Part shown: piece after piece, positions 43,732-53,659 of the stretch | Layout: every line of letters begins with the position of its first letter | Position numbering within the stretch: the first letter of the stretch is position 1 | From: Paenibacillus nasutitermitis | GTDB lineage: Bacteria > Bacillota > Bacilli > Paenibacillales > Paenibacillaceae | DNA length: 64,000 bases | NCBI RefSeq assembly: GCF_014641075.1 | Contig: NZ_BMHP01000003.1 | Span: 1,054,001-1,118,000 of the forward strand | Direction of reading: 5' to 3' | Made by a program: the position numbers and the translations under genes | The notes under the pieces: generated by a model | The model's database searches: none | Told to the model about the DNA's origin: nothing | Seen by the model: only the letters and a program-made list of their open reading frames with translations

Positions 43732-43892
43732 TGAAAAAGTCCTCCTTGATCCAAATATTTCCAACGCTGTAACGGTAATCTCACATTTACTTGTTCATTT
43801 TACTGATTAACGCCAGTTCAGACGAAGACATGGATTCCTCCGCTCCTAACTACCAAAAAGAATTATCCTTCCTTATCCTACCATAGATTGAA

Positions 43893-43915
43893 CTGTCCTG
43901 TCCGTTAACGCAATG
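43893..43915. repeat. Dispersed short repeat, copy 2
   Basis: CTGTCCTGTCCGTTAACGCAATG resembles the copies at 37383 and 53660. It lies between the MerR gene and the stalk-domain protein gene. Confidence 0.5.
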
Positions 43916-43983
43916 CACCTACAGCTACCGGTCTTGGCCGGCTACAAATAGAACCGAACCCTTTACTGCAAACTGCTCACCCT

Positions 43984-45207
43984 CTACGACTCGATAAGCA
44001 CGCTTCGGCTGACACTATCCCACGCTACGGAGATACCGAAAGCAGCAGTAAGTGTGCGTATTGGCACGTAGGTCACGCCACCGAGCAGAATGGGCTGAAG
44101 CTCCGGCGGGGCTTGCTTGCCGTCGATCCAAAGCTGCGGCCGCAGATACGAGGAATCCGATTTCTGAGGCGGTTTGGAGCGGATCAAAACGCTCCACGAG
44201 GAGGAGTCCCAGGCGACGGACTGACCCGCGAGCTTCGCTGCCGAACGCAGAGGAAGCATCGCACGGCCTTCCCTCAGCAAGGGCCTCAAATCCACGCTTT
44301 CGGATGGCACGCCGTTCACCGACAGGAAAGGCTTGCTCGACGGCAGCAGCTTTAAGATTCCGTCCGAGTGGCTGCCTCCTTGGCCTGAGCCGCTTATCAC
44401 GGTGAAACTTCCTTCGCTCCCCAAGGACTTCAGGCTGCCGTCGGCGGCCTTGCCAAGGGCGGGCAAGAGGAACTTCAAGTCGTAATAACCGAATTGCTGC
44501 TTGCCCTCATACAAAAGCAAAGCCGAGTCGGAAGGGTATGAAGGCCTCCCCGATGACGTGGAAGAAGACGACGTGTGCGACGCACTCTTAGGAATCCAGA
44601 AAACATAGACGGATTCTGACCAGAAGAGTGGTTGATGGCCCTTCAGGTGCACACGTTCGCCGAATCGAGGTGACTCGGGAGCTATGGATAGGAATTCTGT
44701 TCGTATAAAAAAGGAATTGTACTCCTGTATGGCCTTACTGTCCGTCAGCTTTAGAAACTGGTCCCCGCTCTCCCAATAGATCGCATTCATATATTGGAAG
44801 ACAGAACCACTGTTGTCTCCGACGAAGGTCACTCCCAGCCCGTGAAAGAAGGTATTTGGCGTGGGGTCAAATGGTTTTACCGGCTTGCCTGCGGCCGCAA
44901 ACTTCTTGACGATGCCACAGACCTTGTCCAGCCGGGGACGATCTTCCTTGCGGGCACCGTACAGGGTGTCATATAGCATATCTCCACCGGCGATGGATAC
45001 ATGAGTCAGCGTTTCCGAGCTGCAAGAAGCCGCCAACCGGGCAAAAGAATCTGAGGGCGAAGCAGGCAGTTGTGGATCGGTGGAGGCGGAAGCGGCAGGC
45101 AAGGCCAGCGTAAGCAGCAGACTTGCAGAAAGCAGCAGAGCACCTGCCCTGCAGGCGAAGATCTTTCCCCATGCTATGGATTTTCTATTATGATCGCGCT
45201 TTCTCAT
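43984..45207 (-). CDS. Secreted protein with two copper-amine-oxidase-like stalk domains
   Basis: The 407-residue protein has a signal peptide (ACRAGALLLSASLLLTLALP, cleavage after ASA) and ends with two repeats of the stalk domain (PFLSVNGVP...LREGRAMLPLRSAAKLAG..AVWDS-type, and WIDGKQAPPEL..GGVTYVPIRTLTAAFG). The middle 280 residues are not recognised. The ATG has GGGAGGAAG upstream. Such proteins are exported to the cell wall of Paenibacillus. The partner gene downstream on the strand is the MerR gene; upstream is an O-antigen-ligase-like gene. Confidence 0.8.
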   Translation of the reverse strand: MRKRDHNRKSIAWGKIFACRAGALLLSASLLLTLALPAASASTDPQLPASPSDSFARLAASCSSETLTHVSIAGGDMLYDTLYGARKEDRPRLDKVCGIVKKFAAAGKPVKPFDPTPNTFFHGLGVTFVGDNSGSVFQYMNAIYWESGDQFLKLTDSKAIQEYNSFFIRTEFLSIAPESPRFGERVHLKGHQPLFWSESVYVFWIPKSASHTSSSSTSSGRPSYPSDSALLLYEGKQQFGYYDLKFLLPALGKAADGSLKSLGSEGSFTVISGSGQGGSHSDGILKLLPSSKPFLSVNGVPSESVDLRPLLREGRAMLPLRSAAKLAGQSVAWDSSSWSVLIRSKPPQKSDSSYLRPQLWIDGKQAPPELQPILLGGVTYVPIRTLTAAFGISVAWDSVSRSVLIES

Positions 45208-45455
45208 CTTCTTCCTCCCGTCAGGATGTTTGATATATTTTTTGACGCAAGAAGAACGGCTTCGCCGTCTTTAAGCGGCAAAGTAAGTTTCTTCCCTCAG
45301 AAATATCAGAAAAGGATAAGCGAAAAAATATATACTTTCTGATGTTTTAAAGAAAACGAAAAAGTTCCTTAAAATCCTTAGGCTGATAAATTAATAATAG
45401 GGTCAAGATATAGCCTGGCCGAAGGACCGCATACAGATTCGAACGGATTTAGCCT

Positions 45456-47921
45456 TCAAAGGCCAGTGGCGGATGCTTTCTGCTGTCGCTCCAGCTCCTC
45501 CTGCTTCGCTTTCTCCTCCGCTTCGGCTAACTTAACCCGCAATGCCTCATCCTGCTGGCCCGTGGCCACAAGAGCGGATAAATACACTTGAACCTCAGAA
45601 CGGATGATGTTATTCGTGAACTCGCTGTTCATATCTTCCTTCAGCAAGTCTATCGCTTGTTCATACTGCTGGCGATGGACATAAATTTGACCGACCGCAA
45701 GCCTCATTAACGGGGAAACCGAAAACTCGCGGCCCGGAAGCTGTCCGGCGGGGAGCGTCTTCAGATGTTCGATGCGCTCCAGCACCTCTTGATACAGGTC
45801 AAGAGCATGATCCCATTTGGCCTCCGCCGCCTGCTCGTCCTTCTGCCGCTCATTCTCCCCGTACAAATAATATTCCATCATGCCCGCTTCATAAAATTCC
45901 ATCTTCCACGGGAACTTCTCCAGCCCTTCGTCGATCGTTCGCAGTACCTTGTCATTATCACCTACACTCTTGTCATAATGATATTCCTCTATTAACAACG
46001 GAAAATGATACGGGGAATAGGACTTCAATTGCCGGATCAGTCTGCCCTGCTCCTTCCGGTACTGCTCGTCCCCGGTGGATTTGAACGCCTGTTTCATCCA
46101 CTCTATCTTCATGAGCGAGTAGTCTGGATGATCCGGAGAAATCGCAATGGCGCGATCGATATGCGGCAGCAGTTGATCAAGCGGCTTCTTCTCGGCGACG
46201 GCCATATGAATGGCCTGATTAAAATTGGCGCGGGCATCATATCCCCGGTATACCCAGAAAAATAAGATTAATGCCAATAAAGAAATCGATATCGGGAATA
46301 TGAGGCGTCTTTTGTCATCTTGAACTTTTTTCTGCCAGGCAGGAATACCAAAAGTCTTGTGATACGGGGCAAGCATAGCGCCCAAACATAGAAATACCAG
46401 AGCGGACAGATACATATAGCTCATGTCGAAGTCGATGGAGCTGTGCACCAGAATGGACAAGGACAGGATGAAGAAATACATCCCGCTCCCGCGAAGCTCC
46501 GGATTTCGGATATAGGAACGGATAAACAGGCCGTAAACCGCAATCAGGAAACCCAGCAAAACAACGATGCCCAGCCCGCCGGTTTCAACCATAACTTGCA
46601 GAAAATAGCTGTGTGTCTGCTCGCTGCCGTACGGATTGTTCTGATATTTCTGATACAATCCTGCCCAGGCTCCTCCTCCGCTTCCTATAATAGGATAGTC
46701 TGCGATCATTTTGAATGAATCCTGGTAGAAGGTTTCACGCTCCAGAACGCTGTGCTGCTCCAGGTTGATATTCTCCAAACGGTCGGCAATACTGGCCGGA
46801 AGCAGGCTTCTGACTCCGCTGCTGGAAAGTACGAGAATGGCCGTTAATGTCCCCACTATAAGGAAGAGAACGGGCACAGCAGCGATGGACAGCCTGGACT
46901 CCGCCAGTTTGGCCGTTTTGGCGTCCAGAATCCGTGACAACCCGGGATGAAGAAACACAATCAATGCTGCAACTGCGGCCGCGGCACCCAGAACGATCCC
47001 CCATCCGCTCAATGGAAGGTCATTCCAGAAGGATAGAGTCTTCCCCTGCTCGGAGGCGGGCTCCAGGATAGCGGCGATTTTATCGGCCGTTGTCGTTACA
47101 ACGTTCAGGATCAGAAAAGAAACGAGTACAGCCAGCATCATATAGATTAAATACAGCAGCTGCCGGCCTATTTTCAGAAACGGTAAAATCAATAAGATGA
47201 TCACAGGCAGCAGCACAAGCGCTGCCCGCGAATAAGTCAGCATCAGCGACAACCAAATCGGGACCAGCATAAAGCTGTGTAGTGCCCGCAAGTACCACTG
47301 CCTGGCATCCATGGCCGAGAACAGACCGCCCAGGAAAAGTGCGACAAGAAACGCTGCATAGGAGTTGGAGTATTGGAATACCGAGGTCAGGCGATAACCG
47401 TTGTCAGCCAACCACAGCGCCTGGGGATAATACACCTGTCCGAATAGGTTCATCAATCCATAGATAACAATCGTGTATCCTGATAGTTGGACCGCTAATT
47501 CCACAATTCGCCGGTGCAGCTTGTTTTCTGCTATATACAGACCGATGATGAAGAAAGCCGAGACCATAAATTCCAGCTGAATCTGCAGTCTGGCAAGGTG
47601 TACGGAAACCGCCTGGATGGAAGAGATCACATACATCATAGGGAGCAGCAGCACGCCAAGGGACAGCAGAAATTTGTAATCGTCCGGTCTCCAGCTATAG
47701 AGGAAGCGAATGCCCACCAGAAGAAAAAGGATGGACGTATACAGCATGAAGGAAAGGAGATTCCCTTCAAATCCTAATTGGGCTCCATTAAATAAAGCGT
47801 ATTTAAACGGGAAAATAATTAAAAACAGCACAATGGCTGCAACGATTGCCCATTGGATGAGAGACGTATTGGTGGAATCTTTTTCTTGAAGAAGAGTCTT
47901 CTTGTTCTTGATCTTGTTCAA
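45456..47921 (-). CDS. O-antigen ligase-like membrane protein with C-terminal TPR region
   Basis: The 821-residue protein has about 12 membrane helices and the Wzy_C motif GSGGGAWAGLYQKY and EQTHSYFLQVMVETGGLG (residues 430-475), with the key His in THSYF. The last 250 residues are hydrophilic and helical with TPR-like repeats. It would join or polymerise glycan chains on the outer side of the membrane. Start is a TTG with GGAG at 10 bases. No other glycan genes are next to it. This architecture is common in Paenibacillus. Confidence 0.88.
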   Translation of the reverse strand: MNKIKNKKTLLQEKDSTNTSLIQWAIVAAIVLFLIIFPFKYALFNGAQLGFEGNLLSFMLYTSILFLLVGIRFLYSWRPDDYKFLLSLGVLLLPMMYVISSIQAVSVHLARLQIQLEFMVSAFFIIGLYIAENKLHRRIVELAVQLSGYTIVIYGLMNLFGQVYYPQALWLADNGYRLTSVFQYSNSYAAFLVALFLGGLFSAMDARQWYLRALHSFMLVPIWLSLMLTYSRAALVLLPVIILLILPFLKIGRQLLYLIYMMLAVLVSFLILNVVTTTADKIAAILEPASEQGKTLSFWNDLPLSGWGIVLGAAAAVAALIVFLHPGLSRILDAKTAKLAESRLSIAAVPVLFLIVGTLTAILVLSSSGVRSLLPASIADRLENINLEQHSVLERETFYQDSFKMIADYPIIGSGGGAWAGLYQKYQNNPYGSEQTHSYFLQVMVETGGLGIVVLLGFLIAVYGLFIRSYIRNPELRGSGMYFFILSLSILVHSSIDFDMSYMYLSALVFLCLGAMLAPYHKTFGIPAWQKKVQDDKRRLIFPISISLLALILFFWVYRGYDARANFNQAIHMAVAEKKPLDQLLPHIDRAIAISPDHPDYSLMKIEWMKQAFKSTGDEQYRKEQGRLIRQLKSYSPYHFPLLIEEYHYDKSVGDNDKVLRTIDEGLEKFPWKMEFYEAGMMEYYLYGENERQKDEQAAEAKWDHALDLYQEVLERIEHLKTLPAGQLPGREFSVSPLMRLAVGQIYVHRQQYEQAIDLLKEDMNSEFTNNIIRSEVQVYLSALVATGQQDEALRVKLAEAEEKAKQEELERQQKASATGL

Positions 47922-48095
47922 ATTCGCAAATCTCCTTTGGATTATTAATCTGGCAAATGATTAAGATAAGAAACTGAATATGTAATTAGAATACCATATT
48001 TTCATATAATTAGTATTTATTGATTAAAATTCAAAGTCCTGAAACATGAGCAAGTAAAACTTTTTTGGACACAAATTTATCCATATAAAATATAA

Positions 48096-48119
48096 AAAAG
48101 CCTGATAAATCAAGCTTTT
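48096..48119 (-). terminator. Terminator behind the LysR gene
   Basis: On the minus strand AAAAGCTTGAT and ATCAGGCTTTT pair with one mismatch and are followed by TTATATT. It ends the LysR message. The 47922-48095 stretch is AT-rich and holds only promoter-like sequence. Confidence 0.7.
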
Positions 48120-48195
48120 CTTAAATGATAAATGTAGACACTTTTGTGTCATTAGATTATAGGTGGTTGGACGAAAGCTGCAAATTTATAATCAA

Positions 48196-49062
48196 TTATA
48201 TTACCGCCGCTCTGATACAGTTAGCGAATGCGGCGAACGCTTTGTTGTGGAACCTCTCATTCCGGGAAACCAGTCGAGTTGTTGCGAATCGGTATCGTTC
48301 CGGAACCGGATGGACGCGAACTCGATCATCTGCCACAGTAACGGCTGATTCGGTTAAAAGTGCGTACCCGATTCCTGCGCGCACGCAGTTCAACATCGTC
48401 TCCATCGTGCTGATTTCGATAATGTTCGCTGGTGACGCACCTTCGCTCCCCAACCAATCTTCAATGGCTGCCCGAAATGGGCAACCCTTCGGAAACACGA
48501 CCCAGGCCGCATTCGCAACGTCAGGTGAAGCGAGAGTGTCTGTTCCGTCGGCGGCTGTCAGGAGGAAGACCTCTTCCCGAATCTCATGGGCAGTATGCAA
48601 CGATGATAGATCGAATTCACCCGTGCAGAACGCTCCATCCAGTTGATGGTTCAACACTTTCTCGTAGTTCTGCGGCGATGTACCGGTGATCAGCGATAAT
48701 GCAACTTCGGGATATGTTTTTTGAAAATCAGATAATGCTCGAATAAAGGGCTGGGAGGAAGCAATTGTTTCGACGACCCCGATGACGAGCGGTCCACATG
48801 GATAGTCCGGTTCTTTTACAGCCATGATAGCCTCTTCGACCATATGCAGAATGTCAACGGCATAGTTGCGGAAGACTAGCCCTCTCTCGGTTGGTTTTAC
48901 ACCCTTCGGATTTCTATGGAATAGCTGGGCACCAAGCTCCATCTCCAGCTTGCGAACCCGTGTTGTGACGTTCGACTGAACGTAGTCCAGCTTCTGAGCT
49001 GCGCGGGTTAAGCTACCCTCCTCGACGATGGCTAGAAACACTTTCAGATCGGTTAGATCCAT
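48196..49062 (-). CDS. LysR-family transcriptional regulator
   Basis: The 288-residue protein has the N-terminal LysR HTH (LKVFLAIVEEGSLTRAAQKL, then QSNVTTRVRKLE) and a C-terminal substrate-binding domain. The ATG follows AAGGAGG. It is divergent from the old yellow enzyme gene across 145 bases, and a palindrome between them is a likely binding site. It probably activates the OYE/RidA operon. Confidence 0.93.
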   Translation of the reverse strand: MDLTDLKVFLAIVEEGSLTRAAQKLDYVQSNVTTRVRKLEMELGAQLFHRNPKGVKPTERGLVFRNYAVDILHMVEEAIMAVKEPDYPCGPLVIGVVETIASSQPFIRALSDFQKTYPEVALSLITGTSPQNYEKVLNHQLDGAFCTGEFDLSSLHTAHEIREEVFLLTAADGTDTLASPDVANAAWVVFPKGCPFRAAIEDWLGSEGASPANIIEISTMETMLNCVRAGIGYALLTESAVTVADDRVRVHPVPERYRFATTRLVSRNERFHNKAFAAFANCIRAAVI

Positions 49063-49082
49063 TTGAAACCTCCTTCATCAAA

Positions 49083-49099
49083 CATCAAAATTTTTGATG
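49083..49099. promoter_or_regulatory. Palindrome between LysR and OYE genes
   Basis: CATCAAAA-T-TTTTGATG is a perfect inverted repeat about 20 bases before the LysR start. It fits a LysR autoregulatory site of the T-N11-A class. Confidence 0.6.
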
Positions 49100-49207
49100 G
49101 GGTCATCAGTATTGATCATTTTACTATATACAACTAGTGAATTACAATCATTACAAGAAAGCTAACCGTGCAAAGGAAAACGCGGTACATCTAAGGAGGA
49201 GTTCGAT

Positions 49208-50299
49208 ATGACTGTTTATTCCAATCTTTTTTCCCCATTCCAGGCTGGTTCCTTGAAATTATCAAACCGAGCGGTACTATCGCCGATGACCCGCACGAGT
49301 GCAGAAGCATCAGGGCTAGCCAACGATCATATGGTCCGTTATTATACTCGGTTTGCGAAAGGCGGGTTCGGTCTCATCATTACGGAAGGTATCTATCCGG
49401 ATGCGACGAACAGTCGAAGCTACGAGAACCAACCCGGTTTAGCCAATGAGGCGCAAGCCGAGTCGTGGAGGCCTGTTATTCAAGCCGTACACCGTGAAAG
49501 AGGAAAAATAGTTGCGCAACTGATGCATGCGGGCGCGCTTGTCCAGCATAACGGATTTGAACCAGTCGCCCCATCCGCTGTGAAGCCTGTAGGAACGATG
49601 CTTGAGGATCACGGCGGAAGCGGAGAGTTCGCCGTTCCGAGAGCGATGACCCAAGAGGAGATCCGCAATTCGATTGACAGCTTCGCTCTAGCTGCTTTAC
49701 GCGCTAAGCAAGTCGGCTTCGACGGAGTCGAAGTCCATGCGGCAAATGGTTATCTGCTTGATCAATTCATTACCGATTATACGAACCATAGAACGGATGA
49801 ATATGGTGGGTCAACGGAGCGTCGCCTCCGCCTTGTCGTGGAAGTGCTGAAAGCCATTCGCGCTGCCGTCGGTCCGGATTATACGGTAGGTGTGCGCATC
49901 TCGCAAGGCAAAGTAAACGATTTTCATCACAAATGGGCAAAGGGTGAAGCGGACGCCAAAATCATCTTTGAGCAGTTGGCTGCCGCTTCTCCAAACTACA
50001 TTCATACGACTGAATACAGGGCGTATGCCCCCGCTTTCGCGGAGGACGGACCGACGCTGGCCGAACTGGCCAAACGATATAGCAACCTGCCTGTCATCGC
50101 CAATGGCAATCTGGGTGAACCGGAACGAGCAGCGCAGCTATTGGAAACAGGAGATGCCGATCTTGTATCCATCGGTACGAGCGCATTGGTTAATCCGGAC
50201 TGGGCAAACAAAGTGAAGGAAGGCAAAGAGTTAAAGCTTTTTGACCATTATTTTCTACACCCTATCGCAACACTTAGGGAAGATGAACTTGTGATCTGA
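49208..50299 (+). CDS. Old yellow enzyme-type NADH:flavin oxidoreductase
   Basis: The 363-residue TIM-barrel flavoprotein starts NLFSPFQAGSLKLSNRAVL, and has the substrate-binding VEVHAANGYLLDQF (HAAN) and DEYGGSTERRLRLV signatures. It would reduce activated C=C bonds with FMN and NAD(P)H. The ATG follows AAGGAGG. RidA follows by 39 bases, so the two are in one operon under the LysR gene. Related enzymes are induced by electrophiles such as quinones. Confidence 0.95.
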   Translation: MTVYSNLFSPFQAGSLKLSNRAVLSPMTRTSAEASGLANDHMVRYYTRFAKGGFGLIITEGIYPDATNSRSYENQPGLANEAQAESWRPVIQAVHRERGKIVAQLMHAGALVQHNGFEPVAPSAVKPVGTMLEDHGGSGEFAVPRAMTQEEIRNSIDSFALAALRAKQVGFDGVEVHAANGYLLDQFITDYTNHRTDEYGGSTERRLRLVVEVLKAIRAAVGPDYTVGVRISQGKVNDFHHKWAKGEADAKIIFEQLAAASPNYIHTTEYRAYAPAFAEDGPTLAELAKRYSNLPVIANGNLGEPERAAQLLETGDADLVSIGTSALVNPDWANKVKEGKELKLFDHYFLHPIATLREDELVI

Positions 50300-50338
50300 G
50301 AGTTGATTAAGCGATGAAAATCAAAGGAGGAAGTTTCT

Positions 50339-50725
50339 ATGAAATTCGAACAGGTACACACCCAACCAGATCCTTATGCTCCGTTTCTTATATCCCAGGG
50401 GATCAAGGCGAATGGCATGATTTTCGTGTCGGGTCAAGCCGCGATCGGCGATGACGGCCAACTCGTTGGAGTCGGTGATTTTGACAAGCAGGCTGAACAA
50501 GCCTTCCAGAATTTGGAACGTGTGCTCAAGGCCGCCGGATCAGGCCTCGACCGCGTCGTTAAAGTGACGATCTATCTGACTTCAATGTCGCACTTCGAAA
50601 AAATAGTCGAATTACGGCGCAAGTGGTGGTCGCAGCCCTACCCGGCGGATACACTCGTCGAGGTGTCCTCACTCTATTCATCCGATGCGATGATCGAGAT
50701 CGACGCCATCGCTCTTGCCAACTGA
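50339..50725 (+). CDS. RidA-family protein, catalytic Arg missing
   Basis: The 128-residue protein has the YjgF/RidA fold (MIFVSGQAAIGDDG, LDRVVKVTIYLTSM). The segment that normally carries the catalytic Arg (PARxxVEV) reads PADTLVEVSSL, so Asp stands in its place. It is therefore unlikely to be a canonical enamine deaminase and fits the non-archetypal Rid groups. RBS AAAGGAGG. Co-transcribed with the old yellow enzyme gene; a role on its products is possible. Confidence 0.88.
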   Translation: MKFEQVHTQPDPYAPFLISQGIKANGMIFVSGQAAIGDDGQLVGVGDFDKQAEQAFQNLERVLKAAGSGLDRVVKVTIYLTSMSHFEKIVELRRKWWSQPYPADTLVEVSSLYSSDAMIEIDAIALAN

Positions 50726-51109
50726 GTTCAATTGATGTGCGCGGAGCGCCCCATATTGGTTCGATTACGCTAGTTCTGTAACAATGACAAAAGAAAAGGC
50801 TCTATGCTCAAAAAGCAACCTCAGGTCAATAAAGAATGACAAGCTCAGCGGTCATTGCCTAAAATAGCGCCGTAGGACCTTTCCTTTTGGTATACACTGT
50901 ATTAACGTTTTACGTCATTTGGTTGGCGGGAAGCTACGCATAACGTACGATTGTTGTACAAAACAATTGGGCGTATAGTACTCATTAAAGCAACATATGA
51001 ATACTTTAAGATATCATAGATAAGAAGTTAAGGAAAAATGTCTTTTTTCTCCTTCTGTTCCAGCGAGCTCTTCGTATTCTATATTTCATAAGAATTAGGT
51101 GATCTGTTA

Positions 51110-51496
51110 ATGGCAGCAATTTTAGGTGCTTTCTTGTTTGCGCTTGTCGCTATTATGACCATTCTTGTGGCTTGTGGCTTACCTTTGGGAGAATTCACAA
51201 TGGGCGGGAAACATAAGGTTCTCCCTAAAAAACTAAGATTTATGGCTGTGATTTCTTTTGCAATTCAACTATTTGCGATTATCATTATTTTGCAAGCGGG
51301 TGGATTATTAACGCTGTGGTTTTCTGAAAAAGTCACAACGTACATATGTATTTTCTTTGCTGTGTTTTTGTCCTTAAATACCGTGATGAACTTCTTATCA
51401 ACTAGCAAAAAAGAGAAATATTTTGCTACGCCTCTTTCAATTGCAGCAGCTATATGTTTTTGGATTACCGCTCTCACTATGGAAATGCAGCCATAA
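51110..51496 (+). CDS. Small four-helix membrane protein
   Basis: The 128-residue protein has four hydrophobic helices (FLFALVAIMTILVACGL, AVISFAIQLFAIIIILQAG, CIFFAVFLSLN, AAAICFWITAL) with short polar loops. I do not recognise the family. The ATG follows TTAGGTGATC. It is a single gene. The 50726-51109 stretch before it holds no gene. Confidence 0.65.
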   Translation: MAAILGAFLFALVAIMTILVACGLPLGEFTMGGKHKVLPKKLRFMAVISFAIQLFAIIIILQAGGLLTLWFSEKVTTYICIFFAVFLSLNTVMNFLSTSKKEKYFATPLSIAAAICFWITALTMEMQP

Positions 51497-51616
51497 ACTT
51501 AGGTATAAAACTGGAGGGGCGTATCTCAAGCCCTTTCATAATCGTTGGCTTCAACACGAAGCCTTCATGGACGAGGTGTCTCACTTCGCTTGGCCATTCA
51601 TCATTTTAAAATAAAA

Positions 51617-51649
51617 CGCCGCCAGCTCTAACAATTGGAGCCGGCGGCG
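51617..51649 (-). terminator. Terminator behind the DHA2 exporter gene
   Basis: On the minus strand CGCCGCCGGCTC and GAGCTGGCGGCG pair with one mismatch and are followed by TTTTATTTT. It ends the exporter transcript. Confidence 0.85.
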
Positions 51650-51666
51650 TGTGCTTCACGTATCAA

Positions 51667-53145
51667 TCAATGTCCAGACATCATCGCTGCCTTGGCTTCC
51701 CCGCCCATCGCTTCGCCTTCTTCTTCGGCTTTCGGCTTTGATTTGCGGAGAATCAGCGCAAGTGCAACGCCTCCCACGGCTACCCACGCGGTCAGGAAAT
51801 AAGTATCCCCGAATGCGGACACGAGCGCTGTCAACGGATTTTCCGATGTCGGCATATAGTGCGTAACCTGCGAGGACAGATATCCCGTAAGTCCCGCTAC
51901 GGAGAAGGACACCATAACTTGCTGTGCAGCTGTCGTAAGCGGCGTAACGCGGCCCACGAGCCGGCGCGGCGCGGCCTGCAGTACATGCGTGTTGATCGGC
52001 ATCATGGACAGCCCCATACCCGCTCCCACCAATATCAAGGTCCAGATAATATATCCCTTGCTCGTGTCGATACCGACTTGCGACAGCATGAACAGAGCAA
52101 CCGAGACGAAAGCAAGTCCCGTCATCGCAAGCGGCCTTGCCCCGATCTTGTCGAACAGGCGGCCGCCAAGCGGCATCATAACGGCGGTTGCGAGCACTTG
52201 CGGCAGTGAGAACAAGCCTGCTTCCAGCGGACTGTACCCCATCACTCTCTGGAGGAAGAAAGGAACGAGTACGAAGGAGCCGAACAGTGCGATTTGCGAC
52301 AACCAGCTGACCAGGATGCCGCGCGTGAAATCGGAGGAACCGAACACGCGGAGCTCAAGCAGCGGCTGTTTATGAAGCAATTCCACGATAATAAAGAGAA
52401 TCAGCGCTACTCCGCCGACAATGAGGCCCGTAAGCGTGGAAGCCGAACCCCAGTCCTTGCCGCCTTCGCTTACGCCGAACGCCAGCATGGCGAAGGCGAC
52501 CGGCGCGAGCAGTATGCCCAGGAAATCCAATTGGGGAACCGATTTGCGCTCAATATTCGGCAGAAACTTCATTCCTACCAGAATCGCAATGATTCCGATC
52601 GGCAGGTTGATCAGGAACACCCATTGCCAGGTGGCATATTCCACCAGCCAGCCGGACAGTACAGGACCAAGCGCGGGACCAAGCATCATCGGTATGCCGA
52701 GCATCCCCATTACGGCGCCAGTCTTGCCCGGAGGCGCCAGCCGGAACACCATCGCCATCCCGATCGGCGCTACCATCCCGCCGCCAAGCCCCTGAAGCAC
52801 GCGGTAAATAATCAATTGGCTGGGCGTCGTCGCCAAGGCGCATAGGCCCGATCCAATCGTGAACAGGGCGATGGTGATCAGGAACACCCTTTTCGCTCCG
52901 AACCGGTCCGTCAGCCAGCCCGCCAGCGGAATAACGGCGGACAGAGCCAGCGTGTACGCCGTGATGGACCATTGCATCGTATTCACGTCCGTGTGAAAGT
53001 AGTCAACCAATGTCGGCAAAGCGACGTTGACTACCGTGCTGTCCAGAATAACCATAATCATGCCGACGATCACTGCAAGCAGCGGACCGATAATCGTTTT
53101 GATGGAAAACGGTTGTTCGGCGGCATTTGTCGTACTTGTTGACAT
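51667..53145 (-). CDS. MFS drug:proton antiporter, DHA2 family (14 helices)
   Basis: The 492-residue protein has 14 membrane helices and the DHA2 motifs: LDSTVVNVALPTL in helix 1, GWLTDRFGAKRVF (motif A) and LGPALGPVLSGWL (motif C). The ATG at 53145 has GAGGGAG upstream; a GTG three codons before is less likely. Multidrug export of the EmrB/QacA type is expected. No regulator gene is next to it. Confidence 0.93.
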   Translation of the reverse strand: MSTSTTNAAEQPFSIKTIIGPLLAVIVGMIMVILDSTVVNVALPTLVDYFHTDVNTMQWSITAYTLALSAVIPLAGWLTDRFGAKRVFLITIALFTIGSGLCALATTPSQLIIYRVLQGLGGGMVAPIGMAMVFRLAPPGKTGAVMGMLGIPMMLGPALGPVLSGWLVEYATWQWVFLINLPIGIIAILVGMKFLPNIERKSVPQLDFLGILLAPVAFAMLAFGVSEGGKDWGSASTLTGLIVGGVALILFIIVELLHKQPLLELRVFGSSDFTRGILVSWLSQIALFGSFVLVPFFLQRVMGYSPLEAGLFSLPQVLATAVMMPLGGRLFDKIGARPLAMTGLAFVSVALFMLSQVGIDTSKGYIIWTLILVGAGMGLSMMPINTHVLQAAPRRLVGRVTPLTTAAQQVMVSFSVAGLTGYLSSQVTHYMPTSENPLTALVSAFGDTYFLTAWVAVGGVALALILRKSKPKAEEEGEAMGGEAKAAMMSGH

Positions 53146-53304
53146 TATTTCCACTCCCTCAATCCTTAATCGACATTGGTAATCTCTATCGGCCCAAGTC
53201 TCGTATCAACTTATCACCGATTTATGAACTCATTATGAACGGAAAGCAATGTCGGGTGGGATTTTCATAGAACAATCCGAAAAACCGTGCAGGGGCATTC
53301 CGCA

Positions 53305-53435
53305 TTAGAAAAATTCATAAAGTCCATCCTTAAAATATGTATGGTCCAGTTCACTTAAAATCTTCATGCCGTATCCTTCAAAGAAGACCTCTATCCCCGA
53401 TTCAATTTCAAAAGCGTTGGGCGTAAGGTCTCTCC
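53305..53435 (-). pseudogene. C-terminal fragment of an unknown gene
   Basis: The minus frame reads FEIESGIEVFFEGYGMKIL, then SELDHTYFKDGLYEFF before TAA. It looks like real coding sequence but no start or longer frame is joined to it. I cannot name the family. Confidence 0.4.
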
Positions 53436-53505
53436 TTCAAAATATTGCAATAACGCCCCGTTCTGTTTGTTGTTATTCTGTTCTGCGGTCTGGTAAACAC
53501 CGGGA

Positions 53506-53634
53506 ACAGGCAGCTATGTGCTCAAGACGGTGCCAAACGCGAAGCTCGTCATGCTGCCTGCCGTTCACCTGCCGAATGTGGAGTTTCAGGCCCAATTCCT
53601 AAGCGCCGTGTTCGAATTTCTGCAATCGAAATAA
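53506..53634 (+). pseudogene. C-terminal fragment of an alpha/beta hydrolase
   Basis: The 42-residue frame reads VPNAKLVMLPAVHLPNVEF, then QAQFLSAVFEFLQSK. This is the conserved end of enol-lactonase-type hydrolases, with the catalytic His in VHLPNVE. The rest of the gene is absent. Confidence 0.6.
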
Positions 53635-53659
53635 AGCTGCATTCTCTGATATAGAAGCA

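Noticed and set aside
45225..45360. Possible c-di-GMP riboswitch before the stalk-domain gene
   Set aside because: There is a GACGGC-GAA-GCCGTT hairpin in the 5' region, but the conserved GEMM core sequences are not seen.
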